64,000 nt of DNA from Streptomyces sp. TLI_146 (GTDB taxonomy: Bacteria > Actinomycetota > Actinomycetes > Streptomycetales > Streptomycetaceae): the NCBI RefSeq assembly GCF_002846415.1, contig NZ_PJMX01000001.1:7936001-8000000 (forward strand), written 5' to 3'. Every line of letters starts with the position of its first letter. The stretch's first letter is position 1. Under the pieces are notes generated by a model, which saw only the letters and a list, made by a program, of their open reading frames with translations, did no database searches and was not told the DNA's origin. The position numbers and the translations under genes are program-made. Positions 41,906-50,385 of this stretch are shown here, one piece after another.

Positions 41906-41957
41906 ATGGAGAGCTACTCTCCATGGGGAAGAGGGCACTTCAAGGTGCCTATGGCAC
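41906..41957. promoter_or_regulatory. HxlR operators between quinone reductase and hxlR
   Basis: Two palindromes: ATGGAGAG-CTA-CTCTCCAT (41906-41924, perfect 8-bp arms) and GTGCC-TAT-GGCAC (41945-41957, perfect 5-bp arms). They lie in the 118-bp divergent gap; the second ends 21 nt before the hxlR start. Both have a 3-nt centre, but their arms differ, so two factors or a degenerate site are possible. Confidence 0.6.
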
Positions 41958-41978
41958 GGCAAGGAGAGCGGGAGAGTC

Positions 41979-42359
41979 ATGACGAAGCGAGCCGACGCAC
42001 AGGCCGCCTACGACGCCTACCTCGCCGAGTGCCCCGCACGGCACTTGCTCGACCGCATCAGCAACAAGTGGGTCAGCCTGATCGTCAACGCGCTCGCCGA
42101 CGGCCCCCAGCGCTACACCCACCTGTCCCACAAGCTCGCCAGCGTCAGCCAGAAGATGCTCACCCAGAGCCTGCGCGCCCTCGAACGCGACGGACTGGTG
42201 ACCCGCACCGTGACGCCGACGGTGCCCGTCCGGGTCGACTACGCCCTCACCCCCCTCGGCGAGAGCCTGATCCCGGTGATGCAGGCGATCAAGGCGTGGG
42301 CGGAGCAGAACATGGACGAGGTGCTGGCGGCCAGGTCCAGTTACGACGCGACGGCCTGA
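41979..42359 (+). CDS. HxlR-family transcriptional regulator
   Basis: A 126-residue winged-helix protein of the HxlR type. Seen: the conserved Cys in AECPARHLLDRISNKWVSLI, then DGPQRYTHLSHKLASVSQKM (recognition helix), LTQSLRALERDGLVTR and YALTPLGESLIPVM. The single N-terminal cysteine (Cys19) may sense quinones, aldehydes or oxidants as in QorR/YodB relatives (family knowledge). Divergent from the reductase. Its 3' end overlaps the convergent TetR gene by 19 bp. Confidence 0.92.
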   Translation: MTKRADAQAAYDAYLAECPARHLLDRISNKWVSLIVNALADGPQRYTHLSHKLASVSQKMLTQSLRALERDGLVTRTVTPTVPVRVDYALTPLGESLIPVMQAIKAWAEQNMDEVLAARSSYDATA

Positions 42360-43027
42360 CCCTTGTCGTGCCCCGGGGCGGCCGGGGCCGGGCGGTAGCG
42401 GGCGAGGAACATGTCCACGCCGCCGGTGATGAGCCGCTGGGTGAGGTCGGGGTCGGGTGCGGCGCCGGCCGAGCCGTACGCGATGTGCGGCATCAGGACC
42501 AGGCCGGAGAGCTGGATGGCCGCCAACTGGATGTCGTCGATGGCGAGTTCGCTGCGCTCGACGAGTGAGGTGAGCGCGGCGCGGACGATCAGGTGGAAGC
42601 GTTCGGGGCCCTGCTCCTGCCAGGTGCGGCCCAGGTCGGGCAGTTGCGGCATGGAGCCCATGACGGCGTTGTGGAGCGCGAGCACCTCGGGGGTGGCGTG
42701 CCCGGCCACCCAGGCCTCGCAGATCGCGACGAGGTCGGCGCGTACGTCGGTCGAGGAGCCGAGGCGTTCCTCGATCAGTCGGGTCGACTCCGCGAGCGCG
42801 GCGTCGAGGACGTCGCCGACGATCGCCGTGAAGAGCGCTTCCTTGCTGCCGAAGTGGTTGTAGACGGTGACCTTCGCGACGCCCGCTTCGGCGGCGATGG
42901 TGTCCATGCCCACGCCGTAGCCGTCCCGCAGGAACGCCTCGGTGGCGGCCCGCACGATCGCCCTGCGCTTGGCCGCGGCCCGGTCGCCCGAGGGGATCCG
43001 CTTGGGGGCTCCTTCGCTTGCGCGCAC
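42341..43027 (-). CDS. TetR-family regulator (AefR-like C-domain)
   Basis: A 228-residue TetR protein starting at GTG 43027. HTH: GVGMDTIAAEAGVAKVTVYNHFGSKEALFTAIV (~39-71). The C-terminal half contains the AefR-like region around LALHNAVMGSMPQLPDLGRTW. The target is probably the divergent GDSL esterase, whose promoter carries several TTCAGT-type dyads. The ribosome site is weak. Confidence 0.88.
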   Translation of the reverse strand: MRASEGAPKRIPSGDRAAAKRRAIVRAATEAFLRDGYGVGMDTIAAEAGVAKVTVYNHFGSKEALFTAIVGDVLDAALAESTRLIEERLGSSTDVRADLVAICEAWVAGHATPEVLALHNAVMGSMPQLPDLGRTWQEQGPERFHLIVRAALTSLVERSELAIDDIQLAAIQLSGLVLMPHIAYGSAGAAPDPDLTQRLITGGVDMFLARYRPAPAAPGHDKGQAVAS

Positions 43028-43071
43028 TGTCGCCGTCTCTCTCTGTCGCTGGGAATCGCAGTCTAGCCAGT

Positions 43072-43130
43072 ACTGAACCGGCCTGGTCAGTTCAGTTCAA
43101 CTGAACCGTTGAGTACATGTGAACTGTACT
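43072..43130. promoter_or_regulatory. Clustered dyads upstream of the TetR-GDSL pair
   Basis: ACTGAACCGGCCTGGTCAGT (43072-43091, 8 of 10 symmetric pairs), overlapping GTTCAGTT-C-AACTGAAC (43090-43106, perfect), then AGTACA-N7-TGTACT (43112-43130). The ACTGAAC/GTTCAGT arms fit TetR-family operators. They lie between the TetR start and the esterase gene. Confidence 0.65.
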
Positions 43131-43224
43131 GTATGGTTCAGTTCATCGAGAGGGGGGCGGGCTTGCCACTGTCGTTCCCGTCGTTCCCGTCCACCGTCCT
43201 TGCCGTGCAGAGGAGTTCGCCGCC

Positions 43225-44376
43225 ATGACCACCACCGCCTGGGTCGCAGGCTTCCGTTCCGCCGTGCTCAGCCCGTACGAGACCATCCAGCTCAAGCCGC
43301 CCCGTGGCTTCCGCGACCAGACGCTGCGTCAGATCCTGCACCTCGACGGCGGCGGCGAGGCCGTACGGGTCCGGTTCAGCAACGAGTACGGCAAGGAGCC
43401 GCTGGTCATAGCCGCCGCTCGGCTCGCGGTCCGGGCCGAGAGCGGCGGCGACGCCGAAACCGCCCTCCTCCCCGGAACCGACAGGCCGCTGCGCTTCGGC
43501 GGTGCGGACGAGGTGACCGTCCCGGTGGGCGAGGTGGTCCAGAGCGACCCGGTCGACCTGGCGGTGGCCGCCGGCACCGACCTCGTGCTGAGCCTGTACC
43601 TGCCCGAGGACACCGGGTTGGCGACGTTCGCGCACACCGCGTCGCAGAACGCCTACGCGGTCTCCGGCAACCACGTCTCGGCGCCCGTGCTGGACGGTGC
43701 CGAGGAAGTGGACAGTCGCTTCTACGTCACCGGTGTCGACGTGCTGGCCCCCGAAGGCACCGCGATCGCCGTCGCGTTCGGCGACTCGTGGTTCGAGGGC
43801 ACGGGCACGTCGACGGGCACCAACCGGCGCTTCCCCAACCAGCTCAACCGCCGGATCGGCCGGGGCTGGGTGGTCAACCAGGGAATCGGCGGCAACCGGC
43901 TGCTGACCGACGAGGTCGGCCTCCACGGCCTGGCCCGCTTCGACCGCGACGTCCTGACCGTGCCCGGCGCCACCCATGTGCTCTTCCACTTCGGCCTCAA
44001 CGACCTCGGGCTGCCGGGCATGACCGGCGAACCGCCCGCCACCGCCGAGGACCTGATCGCGGGCTACACCGCGCTCGCCGCGAAGGCCCGTTCCGCGGGG
44101 CTGACCACCATCGGCACGACCATGGGCCCCTACGCGGGCACGATCTACCCCGGGGTCGACAGCCTCGAAGGCCGGGCGATCCGCCGCGAGGTGAACGACT
44201 GGATCCGCGCGTCGACCGTCTTCGACGCGGTTGTCGACGTCGCGGCGGCGGTCCAGGACCCGGACGCACCCGACTTCATCCGCCCCGATCTCGACAGCGG
44301 AGACCACCTCCACCTGAACGACGAGGGCACCCGCACGATGGCCGGCGCGGTCGACCTCACCTGGCTGCGCCTGTGA
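43225..44376 (+). CDS. SGNH/GDSL-family hydrolase
   Basis: A 383-residue esterase or lipase-like protein. An N-terminal beta-rich domain (~1-185) precedes the SGNH hydrolase core. Block I is VAFGDSWFEGTG (nucleophile Ser), block II GIGGNRLLTDE (Gly), block III HFGLNDLG (Asn), block V SGDHLHLND (Asp-x-x-His). No signal peptide is visible, so it may act in the cytoplasm or be exported otherwise. ATG 43225 has AGAGGAG upstream. Divergent from its likely TetR repressor. Confidence 0.93.
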   Translation: MTTTAWVAGFRSAVLSPYETIQLKPPRGFRDQTLRQILHLDGGGEAVRVRFSNEYGKEPLVIAAARLAVRAESGGDAETALLPGTDRPLRFGGADEVTVPVGEVVQSDPVDLAVAAGTDLVLSLYLPEDTGLATFAHTASQNAYAVSGNHVSAPVLDGAEEVDSRFYVTGVDVLAPEGTAIAVAFGDSWFEGTGTSTGTNRRFPNQLNRRIGRGWVVNQGIGGNRLLTDEVGLHGLARFDRDVLTVPGATHVLFHFGLNDLGLPGMTGEPPATAEDLIAGYTALAAKARSAGLTTIGTTMGPYAGTIYPGVDSLEGRAIRREVNDWIRASTVFDAVVDVAAAVQDPDAPDFIRPDLDSGDHLHLNDEGTRTMAGAVDLTWLRL

Positions 44377-44391
44377 CGGCGTACGCCGAAC

Positions 44392-44820
44392 TCATCCGTT
44401 CGGAGCCGCACGCGGGGCGTCGCGGCCGACCGGGGCCAGCAGCGGCAGTGTGTGGGTGACCGTCAGCAGTCGGTGCACGGCGCTGCTCACGGCGTGCACG
44501 CGGAGCGTCTTGCCGTCGCGGAGCGCGCGTTGACGGATGCGCAGCAGGATGTTGAGGCCGGAGCAGTCGCAGAAGTCGACCTTGCTCAGATCGAGGTCGA
44601 TGCCCCGGTGCGACCGGTCGAGAGCCGCACGCAGCGTGCTGTGCAGCAGGTGGTCCGCGTCGATGTCGACCTCGCCGGTGACCACGACCAGCTGACGGTC
44701 GCCCGCCGGGCGGACCTCGATCTCAAGGTGCGGCAGCGGCCGACCGCTCGGCGAGAAGGCCGGTGCCGCGTAGGTGGTGCCCCCGCGGACCAGCTGTGCG
44801 GGTATGACGTGCTCTGGCAT
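44392..44820 (-). CDS. STAS-domain anti-sigma-factor antagonist
   Basis: A 142-residue protein with a STAS domain at ~30-125. Strand LVVVTGEVDIDADHLLHSTL leads to GIDLDLSKVDFCDCSGLNIL, where the Ser in DCSGLN is the usual phosphorylation site of SpoIIAA-type antagonists. It would bind an anti-sigma factor kinase in partner switching. An N-terminal extension of ~30 residues is unusual. No kinase or sigma gene adjoins. Confidence 0.88.
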   Translation of the reverse strand: MPEHVIPAQLVRGGTTYAAPAFSPSGRPLPHLEIEVRPAGDRQLVVVTGEVDIDADHLLHSTLRAALDRSHRGIDLDLSKVDFCDCSGLNILLRIRQRALRDGKTLRVHAVSSAVHRLLTVTHTLPLLAPVGRDAPRAAPNG

Positions 44821-44899
44821 GGCATTGGCTCCCCAGGCATCCGCCGGTGCCCTGCTTGGCTTCCTTAAGGTTCCGCCTCCCATCCTGATGCGTCAAGAG

Positions 44900-44929
44900 A
44901 TACATGAAAAGTATTTCGTCTATTTGTAT
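44900..44929. promoter_or_regulatory. AT-rich dyad between STAS and wHTH genes
   Basis: ATACA (44900-44904) and TGTAT (44925-44929) flank an AT-rich core containing GAAAAGTATTTC. This is the most AT-rich stretch nearby, in a 138-bp divergent region. It may be a shared promoter or operator. Confidence 0.4.
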
Positions 44930-44958
44930 GCGTGAATGCTGCGTCCTACGCTGTGGGG

Positions 44959-45288
44959 ATGGGTGCTGTACCTGAACCGCATGCGGGCTGGACGTTCTTG
45001 ACCAACCACGCCCGCGTGCTGGCCTCGATCGCCGACGACCCCTCCGTCCGCATACGCGACATCGCCGCGCACTGCCGGCTCACCGAGCGCGCCGTCCAGA
45101 GAATCATCGCCGATCTGGAGGAATCCGGATTTCTCTCGCACACCCGGCAGGGACGTTCCAACATCTATCGCATAGAACCGGGCACCCCGCTGCGGCACCC
45201 CGCAGAGGCCGGACTGACCGTGGCGACCCTGCTGGCGGTCCTGGCCCAGCACGACGAACAGCGCGGACAGCGGCCTCAGCACCGGTGA
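44959..45288 (+). CDS. Winged-helix transcriptional regulator (MarR-like)
   Basis: A 109-residue HTH protein. Seen: LTNHARVLASIADDPSVRIRDIAAHCRLTERAVQRIIADLEESGFLS, a typical wHTH, then RQGRSNIYRIEPGTPLRHPAEAGLTVATLLAVL. The ATG at 44959 was preferred because the residues after it align with the usual start of this family; GTG 44932 would add nine. It is divergent from the STAS gene and convergent with the dehydratase. Possible link between the two divergent genes (inference). Confidence 0.8.
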   Translation: MGAVPEPHAGWTFLTNHARVLASIADDPSVRIRDIAAHCRLTERAVQRIIADLEESGFLSHTRQGRSNIYRIEPGTPLRHPAEAGLTVATLLAVLAQHDEQRGQRPQHR

Positions 45289-45345
45289 CCGCGCCCCTCC
45301 CGGACGATTACGGGGACGACGGCCTCGTACCTCATTGGTCGTCGA

Positions 45346-46356
45346 TCAGACCTGGTCCACCGGGCCGGTGAGGTCTCCGGGGTCGGTGTTGGCCCCGCAC
45401 AGGACGACGGCGACCTTCTCGCCGGCGCCGGGCCGGTAGCCACCCCGCTGTGGTGCGGTCAGGGCCGCGAGCGCGGTCGCGGCGGCGTGTTCCACCGCGA
45501 TACGACGCTGGTCCCACAGCGCCTGCCGGGCACGGATGATCTCGCTGTCGGGTACGAGTACGGAGTGCACGTCGGCCCGTTGGGCTGCGTGCAGAGCCAT
45601 CCTCGACGCGCGGCGCGCGCCGAGGGCGTCCGCCGCCACCGAGTCGACCGTGACGTCGACCGGACGGCCGGCCCCGATCGCGGCGTTCAGCGCGCGGCAG
45701 TTCTCCGGCTCGACCGCGACGACGCGTACACCGTGGTGCAGGGCGGCGGTGGCGACGCCCGCGAACAGGCCTCCGCCGCCGACCGCGACCACCACGGTGT
45801 CCAGGTCGGGGACCTGCTGGACGATCTCCTCCAGCAGGGTGCCGGCCCCGGCGGCGATGAGCGGGTGGTCGTACGCGTGCGAGGCGAGCGCGCCGGTCGT
45901 GGCGGAGAAGTCCTCGCACGCGGCCAGGGCGTCCGCGTACTCGGCACCGACCAGCCGGACGTCGGCGCCGAAGCCGCGCAGCCTGGCGACCTTGACGGCG
46001 GGCGCGGTGGTGGGCAGGAAGACGGTGGCGGTGACGCCCTGCTGCTGGGCGGCCCAGGCGCAGGCGAGCCCGGCGTTGCCGCCGGAGGCGATCGTCACCC
46101 CGGCGCCCGGGAGCGTCCCGGCCTCGCGGTGGGCCTGGAGGAAGTTCTGCGCGCCACGTGCCTTGAACGAGCCGGTGTGCTGCATGAACTCCAGCGCCAG
46201 CCACACCTCGCCGGGCTCGTCGGGGCGGTCGTCGAGAGGGTCGCGACGGGCGGCGCGGACCTCTCCGGGGTCGGCCGGGGCGAGGGTGACAGGGCGGACG
46301 CGCCCGGCGACGCGGTCGGCGGCCGCCTTCACGTCGCCGTACGTGAGCTGGTGCAT
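45346..46356 (-). CDS. PLP-dependent threonine/serine dehydratase-like enzyme
   Basis: A 336-residue fold-type II PLP enzyme. The Schiff-base lysine is in HTGSFKARGAQNFL, the phosphate loop is VVAVGGGGLFAG, and SGGNAGLACAWAAQ binds the substrate carboxylate. Relatives deaminate Ser/Thr to oxo acids or act as racemases. ATG 46356 was chosen over 46371 because GGGAG lies 8 nt upstream of it, within the longer frame. No isoleucine genes are adjacent, so a catabolic or specialised role is likely. Confidence 0.88.
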   Translation of the reverse strand: MHQLTYGDVKAAADRVAGRVRPVTLAPADPGEVRAARRDPLDDRPDEPGEVWLALEFMQHTGSFKARGAQNFLQAHREAGTLPGAGVTIASGGNAGLACAWAAQQQGVTATVFLPTTAPAVKVARLRGFGADVRLVGAEYADALAACEDFSATTGALASHAYDHPLIAAGAGTLLEEIVQQVPDLDTVVVAVGGGGLFAGVATAALHHGVRVVAVEPENCRALNAAIGAGRPVDVTVDSVAADALGARRASRMALHAAQRADVHSVLVPDSEIIRARQALWDQRRIAVEHAAATALAALTAPQRGGYRPGAGEKVAVVLCGANTDPGDLTGPVDQV

Positions 46357-46409
46357 GTCGGGGACTCCCATGCGGAGAGGGCGGGCGGGCGGGACGGGGT
46401 GGGGCGCCG

Positions 46410-46541
46410 AGTGGTGACGGTGACGGGCGGCAGGTGGTGTGGATGACGGGCGACCGGCGGTGAGGGTGACGGCCGACAGGCGGTGTGGATGACGGGCAGC
46501 AGGTGGCGACGCGCGCCAGGCGGTGAGGATGACGGGCGATA
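46410..46541. repeat. Degenerate 23-bp tandem repeat array
   Basis: Six head-to-tail units: five of 23 bp and one shortened to 17 bp (46502-46518). The core is GGYGGTGWGGATGACGGGC. Unit starts: 46410, 46433, 46456, 46479, 46502, 46519. The array fills the gap between dehydratase and TetR gene and ends at the TetR palindrome. Confidence 0.85.
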
Positions 46542-46553
46542 CGGTGTACCGTA
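46540..46553. promoter_or_regulatory. TetR operator at the TetR gene start
   Basis: TACGGT-GT-ACCGTA, perfect arms, 11 nt before the ATG of the TetR gene and abutting the 23-bp repeat array. Likely autorepression site. Confidence 0.7.
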
Positions 46554-46564
46554 CGCTGGCTCAC

Positions 46565-47215
46565 ATGCCCAGGCAATCCGCTTCCCTCGACCTCGCGACC
46601 CCCGAGCGCATCGCCGAGACCGCGCTGCTCATCGTGGACCAGGAAGGCTCCGCGGCCCTGAGTTTCCGGACCCTGGCCGCCCGGCTCGGCATCGCCCACG
46701 CCACGCTCCAGCGCCGCTGTACGGATCTGGCCGGGCTGCTCGACCTGTGCGTGGACCACCTCGCCGCGTCCCTGCCCGACATCCCGCCCGGCACCGCCTG
46801 GGCCAGGGCCACCGAAGCGCGCTTCCGGCGTCTGTACGAGCTGCTGGCCGCCCATCCGGGCCTGGTCGCCCTGCGCGGCGCCCGCCCCTGGCTCGGACCC
46901 CAGCTCCTCAAGCGCCTGGTCGAGCCGCAACTGGCCGATTCCCTCGCGGCCGGGATGACGCCCGAGGAAGCGATCACCTGCTACCGGCGGATGTATCTGC
47001 TCACCTTGGGCAGCGCGAGCTTCGTCGACCACCGCGACCCCGGCGCGGCCCAGGCCGCCACCCGCACCGCACTGGCCGCGCTGGACCCCGCCGACTTCCC
47101 GGTGCTGACCGCGAACATCGCCGCCGTCCTGCCCGCCGTGGTGGGCCACGAGGTCTACTTCGGGGCGCTGCGCCAGCTCATCGACGCGGCCGACCCCGCC
47201 CGGGCTCAGCGCTGA
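46565..47215 (+). CDS. TetR-family regulator
   Basis: A 216-residue TetR protein. HTH: GSAALSFRTLAARLGIAHATLQRRCTDLAGLL (~28-59); the recognition helix has CTD in place of the usual hydrophobic YRHF-like motif. C-terminal helical ligand domain. ATG 46565 follows the palindrome by 11 nt with no clear ribosome site, so translation may be leaderless. The divergent dehydratase is a candidate target. Its 3' end overlaps the convergent AraC gene by 10 bp. Confidence 0.85.
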   Translation: MPRQSASLDLATPERIAETALLIVDQEGSAALSFRTLAARLGIAHATLQRRCTDLAGLLDLCVDHLAASLPDIPPGTAWARATEARFRRLYELLAAHPGLVALRGARPWLGPQLLKRLVEPQLADSLAAGMTPEEAITCYRRMYLLTLGSASFVDHRDPGAAQAATRTALAALDPADFPVLTANIAAVLPAVVGHEVYFGALRQLIDAADPARAQR

Positions 47216-48108
47216 GCGCGGCGGAAGTCGCCGGGGGTGCGGCCGGTCTCGCGGGCGAAGAACTTGCCGAAGTTGGTGGCCTCGGTGAAGCCGAGCGCGC
47301 GGCCGATCGCAGCCACGGGCAGATCGGTGTGGGCGAGCAGCCGCTGTGCCTGTAGGGCGACGCGCGCGTCGGCGAGCTGCTTGGCGCTGCGGCCGGTGGC
47401 GGCCAGGCACGCGCGCGTGAGGGTGCGGGGAGAGTAGCCGAGCCGCGCGGCGTACTCCTCGACGGAGCGGGTGGTGGCGAAGGAGCGCTCCAACTCGCGC
47501 CGGAACGCGAGGTGGACCTCGGCGCCGGGCGCCGCGGGGCCGGGGTGTCCGGCCGGGTCGGGAAGGCGCGCGACGCGGATGAGCAGCGCACCGAGGAGTT
47601 GGCGCAACAGCGCGCCGGTCAGCTCGATGTCGTCGTCGGCTGTCACCGCCCGCAGCGCCTGGTACTCGGCGTGCATCTCCGTCACCGCGCGCTCGAAGGC
47701 GTCGAGCCGGTCGGGCGGCAGCCGCCACGCGACCGGGCCGAATCCGTCGAGCACCTCGCGCGTCGCGGGCAGCGGCGGCGGGAAGTCGGCGGTGAACATC
47801 AGCAGGACGGCGTCGAGCTTCGCGGGGCGGCCGTCCGTACCGTACGGCAGACGCTGCACCTGGCCGGGCCGCAGGTGCAGCAGCGTGCCACGGGTGCAGG
47901 GGTAGGTGACGAAATCGACCATCGCGGTGCCCGAGCCACCGCGCACGAGCATGAGCTGGTGGAAGTCGAGGCGGCTCGGCCGCCGGGCAACTGACCGCTT
48001 CAGGCGCGGCTTCAACGCGTCGAAGGTCAGCACCTCGATACCGGTGTGCGGCCCGTCGGGGTTGTCGTAGGCGATGTCGATGACCTCGCGCTGTCCATTT
48101 TCGACCAT
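47206..48108 (-). CDS. AraC-family regulator
   Basis: A 300-residue regulator. N-terminal cupin-like domain with RLDFHQLMLVRGGSGTAMVDF and a C-terminal pair of HTHs: VEEYAARLGYSPRTLTRACLAATGRS (~220-245) and DLPVAAIGRALGFTEATNFGKFFARETGRTP (~265-295). ATG 48108 begins MVENGQ. Divergent from a small SnoaL-like gene 142 bp away, its probable target. Ligand unknown. Confidence 0.9.
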   Translation of the reverse strand: MVENGQREVIDIAYDNPDGPHTGIEVLTFDALKPRLKRSVARRPSRLDFHQLMLVRGGSGTAMVDFVTYPCTRGTLLHLRPGQVQRLPYGTDGRPAKLDAVLLMFTADFPPPLPATREVLDGFGPVAWRLPPDRLDAFERAVTEMHAEYQALRAVTADDDIELTGALLRQLLGALLIRVARLPDPAGHPGPAAPGAEVHLAFRRELERSFATTRSVEEYAARLGYSPRTLTRACLAATGRSAKQLADARVALQAQRLLAHTDLPVAAIGRALGFTEATNFGKFFARETGRTPGDFRRAQR

Positions 48109-48250
48109 GTCGAGTCCGGACTCTACCTCGTGGGGACGGTGGCCGCGCGGGCACTGTGGAGTCACGGCCGAAGGGCGCGCACCGGTCACGACATCGGGCG
48201 CCGCACCGAGAGCCGACACCAACCCGCCTTCCTAGTTGAGGACTTTGACC

Positions 48251-48631
48251 ATGTCTCCTGTCATCACCGATCCCGCCAAGCTGCCGATGCTGTTCCAGGA
48301 CGCGCTGAACGTCGGCGACGTCGACGGTGTGCTGGCCCTGTTCGCCCCGGGTGCGGGTATGCGTACGGTGACCGGCGAGCTTGTCGTCGGCGCCGACGCG
48401 CTGCGTGCGGAGATCGGCGGAACCGTCGCCGCCCGGGGCAGGCTGACGAATGTTCAGCGGCATACGCTCGTCGGCGCGGACACCGCCCTCCTGGTCACCG
48501 ACTGGACCATGGAGATCGACGGCCCCGACGGCGTGCGGATCGCGCCGACCGGGACCACCGCCAACATCGCCCGCCAGGACGCCGACGGCGGCTGGCGCTT
48601 CACCCTCCTCAACCCGCTCGGCACCGCCTGA
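48251..48631 (+). CDS. SnoaL-like/NTF2-fold protein
   Basis: A 126-residue NTF2-like protein: N-terminal helix (LPMLFQDALNVGDVDGVLALF), GAGMRTVTGELVVG, central helix (ADALRAEIGGTVAARGRL), and final strands (TALLVTDWTMEI, GWRFTLLNPLGTA). Such proteins isomerise, dehydrate or bind small molecules. ATG 48251. It ends directly at a strong terminator and is divergent from the AraC gene. Confidence 0.82.
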   Translation: MSPVITDPAKLPMLFQDALNVGDVDGVLALFAPGAGMRTVTGELVVGADALRAEIGGTVAARGRLTNVQRHTLVGADTALLVTDWTMEIDGPDGVRIAPTGTTANIARQDADGGWRFTLLNPLGTA

Positions 48632-48673
48632 GCCCATGTGTGCTCCCGATGGAAACCGGGAGCACACATGGGC
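48632..48673. terminator. Perfect bidirectional terminator
   Basis: A 17-bp perfect stem (GCCCATGTGTGCTCCCG paired with its complement) and an 8-nt loop, between the convergent SnoaL-like and tripeptidyl-aminopeptidase-like genes. Confidence 0.9.
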
Positions 48674-48697
48674 AGTCGGTTCAACTCTGACGGTTGG

Positions 48698-50305
48698 TCA
48701 GAAGCGGCCGTGAACCGCCTCCGGGTCCGTCGGCGAGAGCGCGGTCACGGAGGCCTTCGCGGTCACCGCGGGCTCGACGTACGTCGGTGCCGGGTCGGCC
48801 CCGGGGGCGCAGGTCTTGGCGATGAGTCCCTTGCCGCTGGGCAGGGTTCCGTCGCGCAGATAGGCCACGAAGGTGTCGTCCAGGCAGGCGTTGCCGTGGA
48901 AGAGGATCTCGTGGAAGCTGCCGCCGTTCTGGACGACCAGCTTGGAGCCGGGCAGCGCCTTGCGCATCGCGACCCCTCCGGCGTACGGCGTGGCCGCGTC
49001 CTCGGTGGCCTGGAACAGCAGCACCGGCGGAAGGCCCTTGCCGGTGACCTTCAGTCGGCCGGGGCCGCCCTGGTAGGGCCAGAACATGCAAGCCGCGTTG
49101 TACCACATGTTGTTGTACGTGTAGAACGGCGCGACCGCGTTGACCTTGGCCTGGTCCTTCTTCCAGAACTCCCAGTCCCGGGGCCACGCGCTCTCCGTGC
49201 ACTGCGTGGCGTTGTAGTTCGGGAAGGCGCCGTCGTCGGCGCCCGGCGTGGCGTACCGGTTGTAGGCGATGTTCAGCGGTCGGGTGTCGTGCCGGGTGAG
49301 GTAGCCCGAGAGCACCGTGGCCATCCGGGGCCAGCGCAGGAAGTTGTAGCCGCCCCCGTAGAAGGTGTCCTCGAACTCGGCCGGACCGATCTTGCCGGGG
49401 GCGGGCGCGGCGGACACCGGGGTGGTGCGCAGCGCGTCCTCCACGGCGTAGTACTTCTTGATCACGGTGTCCGCGTCGGTGCCGAGGTGGTAGACCGAGT
49501 CGGCCTTGGCCGTCCACTCCGCGAAGGCGCGGAAGCGTCGCTGGTGCTCCTTGTCCTGGAGGATGTTGTGGTCGTACCAGGAGATGGTGGGCCCGACGAT
49601 GCTGTCCAGGACCATCCGCCGCACATGCGTGGGGAACAGCTGGCCGTAGGTGGAGCCCAGTGAGGTGCCCCAGGAGCCGCCGTAGAAGTTGATCTTTTTG
49701 GCGCCGAGCGCCGCGCGGATGCGGTCCATGTCCCGGGCGCTGTCCACCGTCGTCATGTGCGGCAGGATCCAGCTCCAGTCCGCCGCGCAGTCGGCGGCGT
49801 ACGTCGCGGCCTTGCGCAGCCAGGCCTTCTCGGTGCCCTGGCTGACCTGGTAGTCGGGCCGCTCGCCGTCGAAGTAGTGCGCGTCGCAGACCACATGGGG
49901 CTCGCTGCCGTTGGTGCCGCGCGGGTCGAAGCCGATCCAGTCGTACGTCGAGGCGACGTCGGCCGGGATCTGGCCGGTGATGTAGGCGGGCATCCACAGC
50001 CCGCTGTCGCCGGGGCCGCCGGGGTTGAGCAGGATCGGGCCCTGCTGCTCGGCCTTGGGGGCGGTGGCGGGCAGCCGGTTGAGCTTGAGCTTGATCTTCC
50101 GCCCGTCCGGATGGGCGTAGTCCACCGGGACTTCGAGCATGGCGCACTGCAACGCCGGGGTCGCGGCGTCACCGCAGGACGACCACGCGAGGCTGCCCGC
50201 GCCGGTCTCGCGGCTGTCGCTGTCGGGGGCCGCGGCGACCGGGACCGCGCTGCCCAGTAGGACGGTCGAGACCGCAACGGCCAGCAGTGCCAATGGTCTT
50301 CGCAT
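48698..50305 (-). CDS. Secreted alpha/beta hydrolase, tripeptidyl aminopeptidase type
   Basis: A 535-residue exported protease-like hydrolase (S33-like). Signal peptide ~1-26. The oxyanion region is LLNPGGPGDSGL, the nucleophile elbow NFYGGSWGTSLGSTYGQLFP, and the C-terminal part has VLLFQATEDAATPYAGG (acid) and NGGSFHEIL with the catalytic His. Homologous to the Streptomyces tripeptidyl aminopeptidases (Tap/SlpD/SlpE) that remove N-terminal tripeptides from secreted proteins. ATG 50305. A partially symmetric repeat upstream of the promoter may regulate it. Confidence 0.92.
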   Translation of the reverse strand: MRRPLALLAVAVSTVLLGSAVPVAAAPDSDSRETGAGSLAWSSCGDAATPALQCAMLEVPVDYAHPDGRKIKLKLNRLPATAPKAEQQGPILLNPGGPGDSGLWMPAYITGQIPADVASTYDWIGFDPRGTNGSEPHVVCDAHYFDGERPDYQVSQGTEKAWLRKAATYAADCAADWSWILPHMTTVDSARDMDRIRAALGAKKINFYGGSWGTSLGSTYGQLFPTHVRRMVLDSIVGPTISWYDHNILQDKEHQRRFRAFAEWTAKADSVYHLGTDADTVIKKYYAVEDALRTTPVSAAPAPGKIGPAEFEDTFYGGGYNFLRWPRMATVLSGYLTRHDTRPLNIAYNRYATPGADDGAFPNYNATQCTESAWPRDWEFWKKDQAKVNAVAPFYTYNNMWYNAACMFWPYQGGPGRLKVTGKGLPPVLLFQATEDAATPYAGGVAMRKALPGSKLVVQNGGSFHEILFHGNACLDDTFVAYLRDGTLPSGKGLIAKTCAPGADPAPTYVEPAVTAKASVTALSPTDPEAVHGRF

Positions 50306-50385
50306 GTGCCCTCCTCAGTCGGCGCGCCGGGATGGCGCGACGGGGTCAGGCCCCCCGCGGTGGCGGAGGGCCTGAGAGGAATCAT

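Noticed and set aside
46410..46541. 23-bp repeats as a CRISPR array
   Set aside because: Units are directly adjacent without unique spacers, and no cas genes are nearby.
45332..48667. A 1111-codon minus-strand frame
   Set aside because: It spans dehydratase, TetR and AraC genes in other frames; composition and lack of any family motif mark it as a shadow frame.
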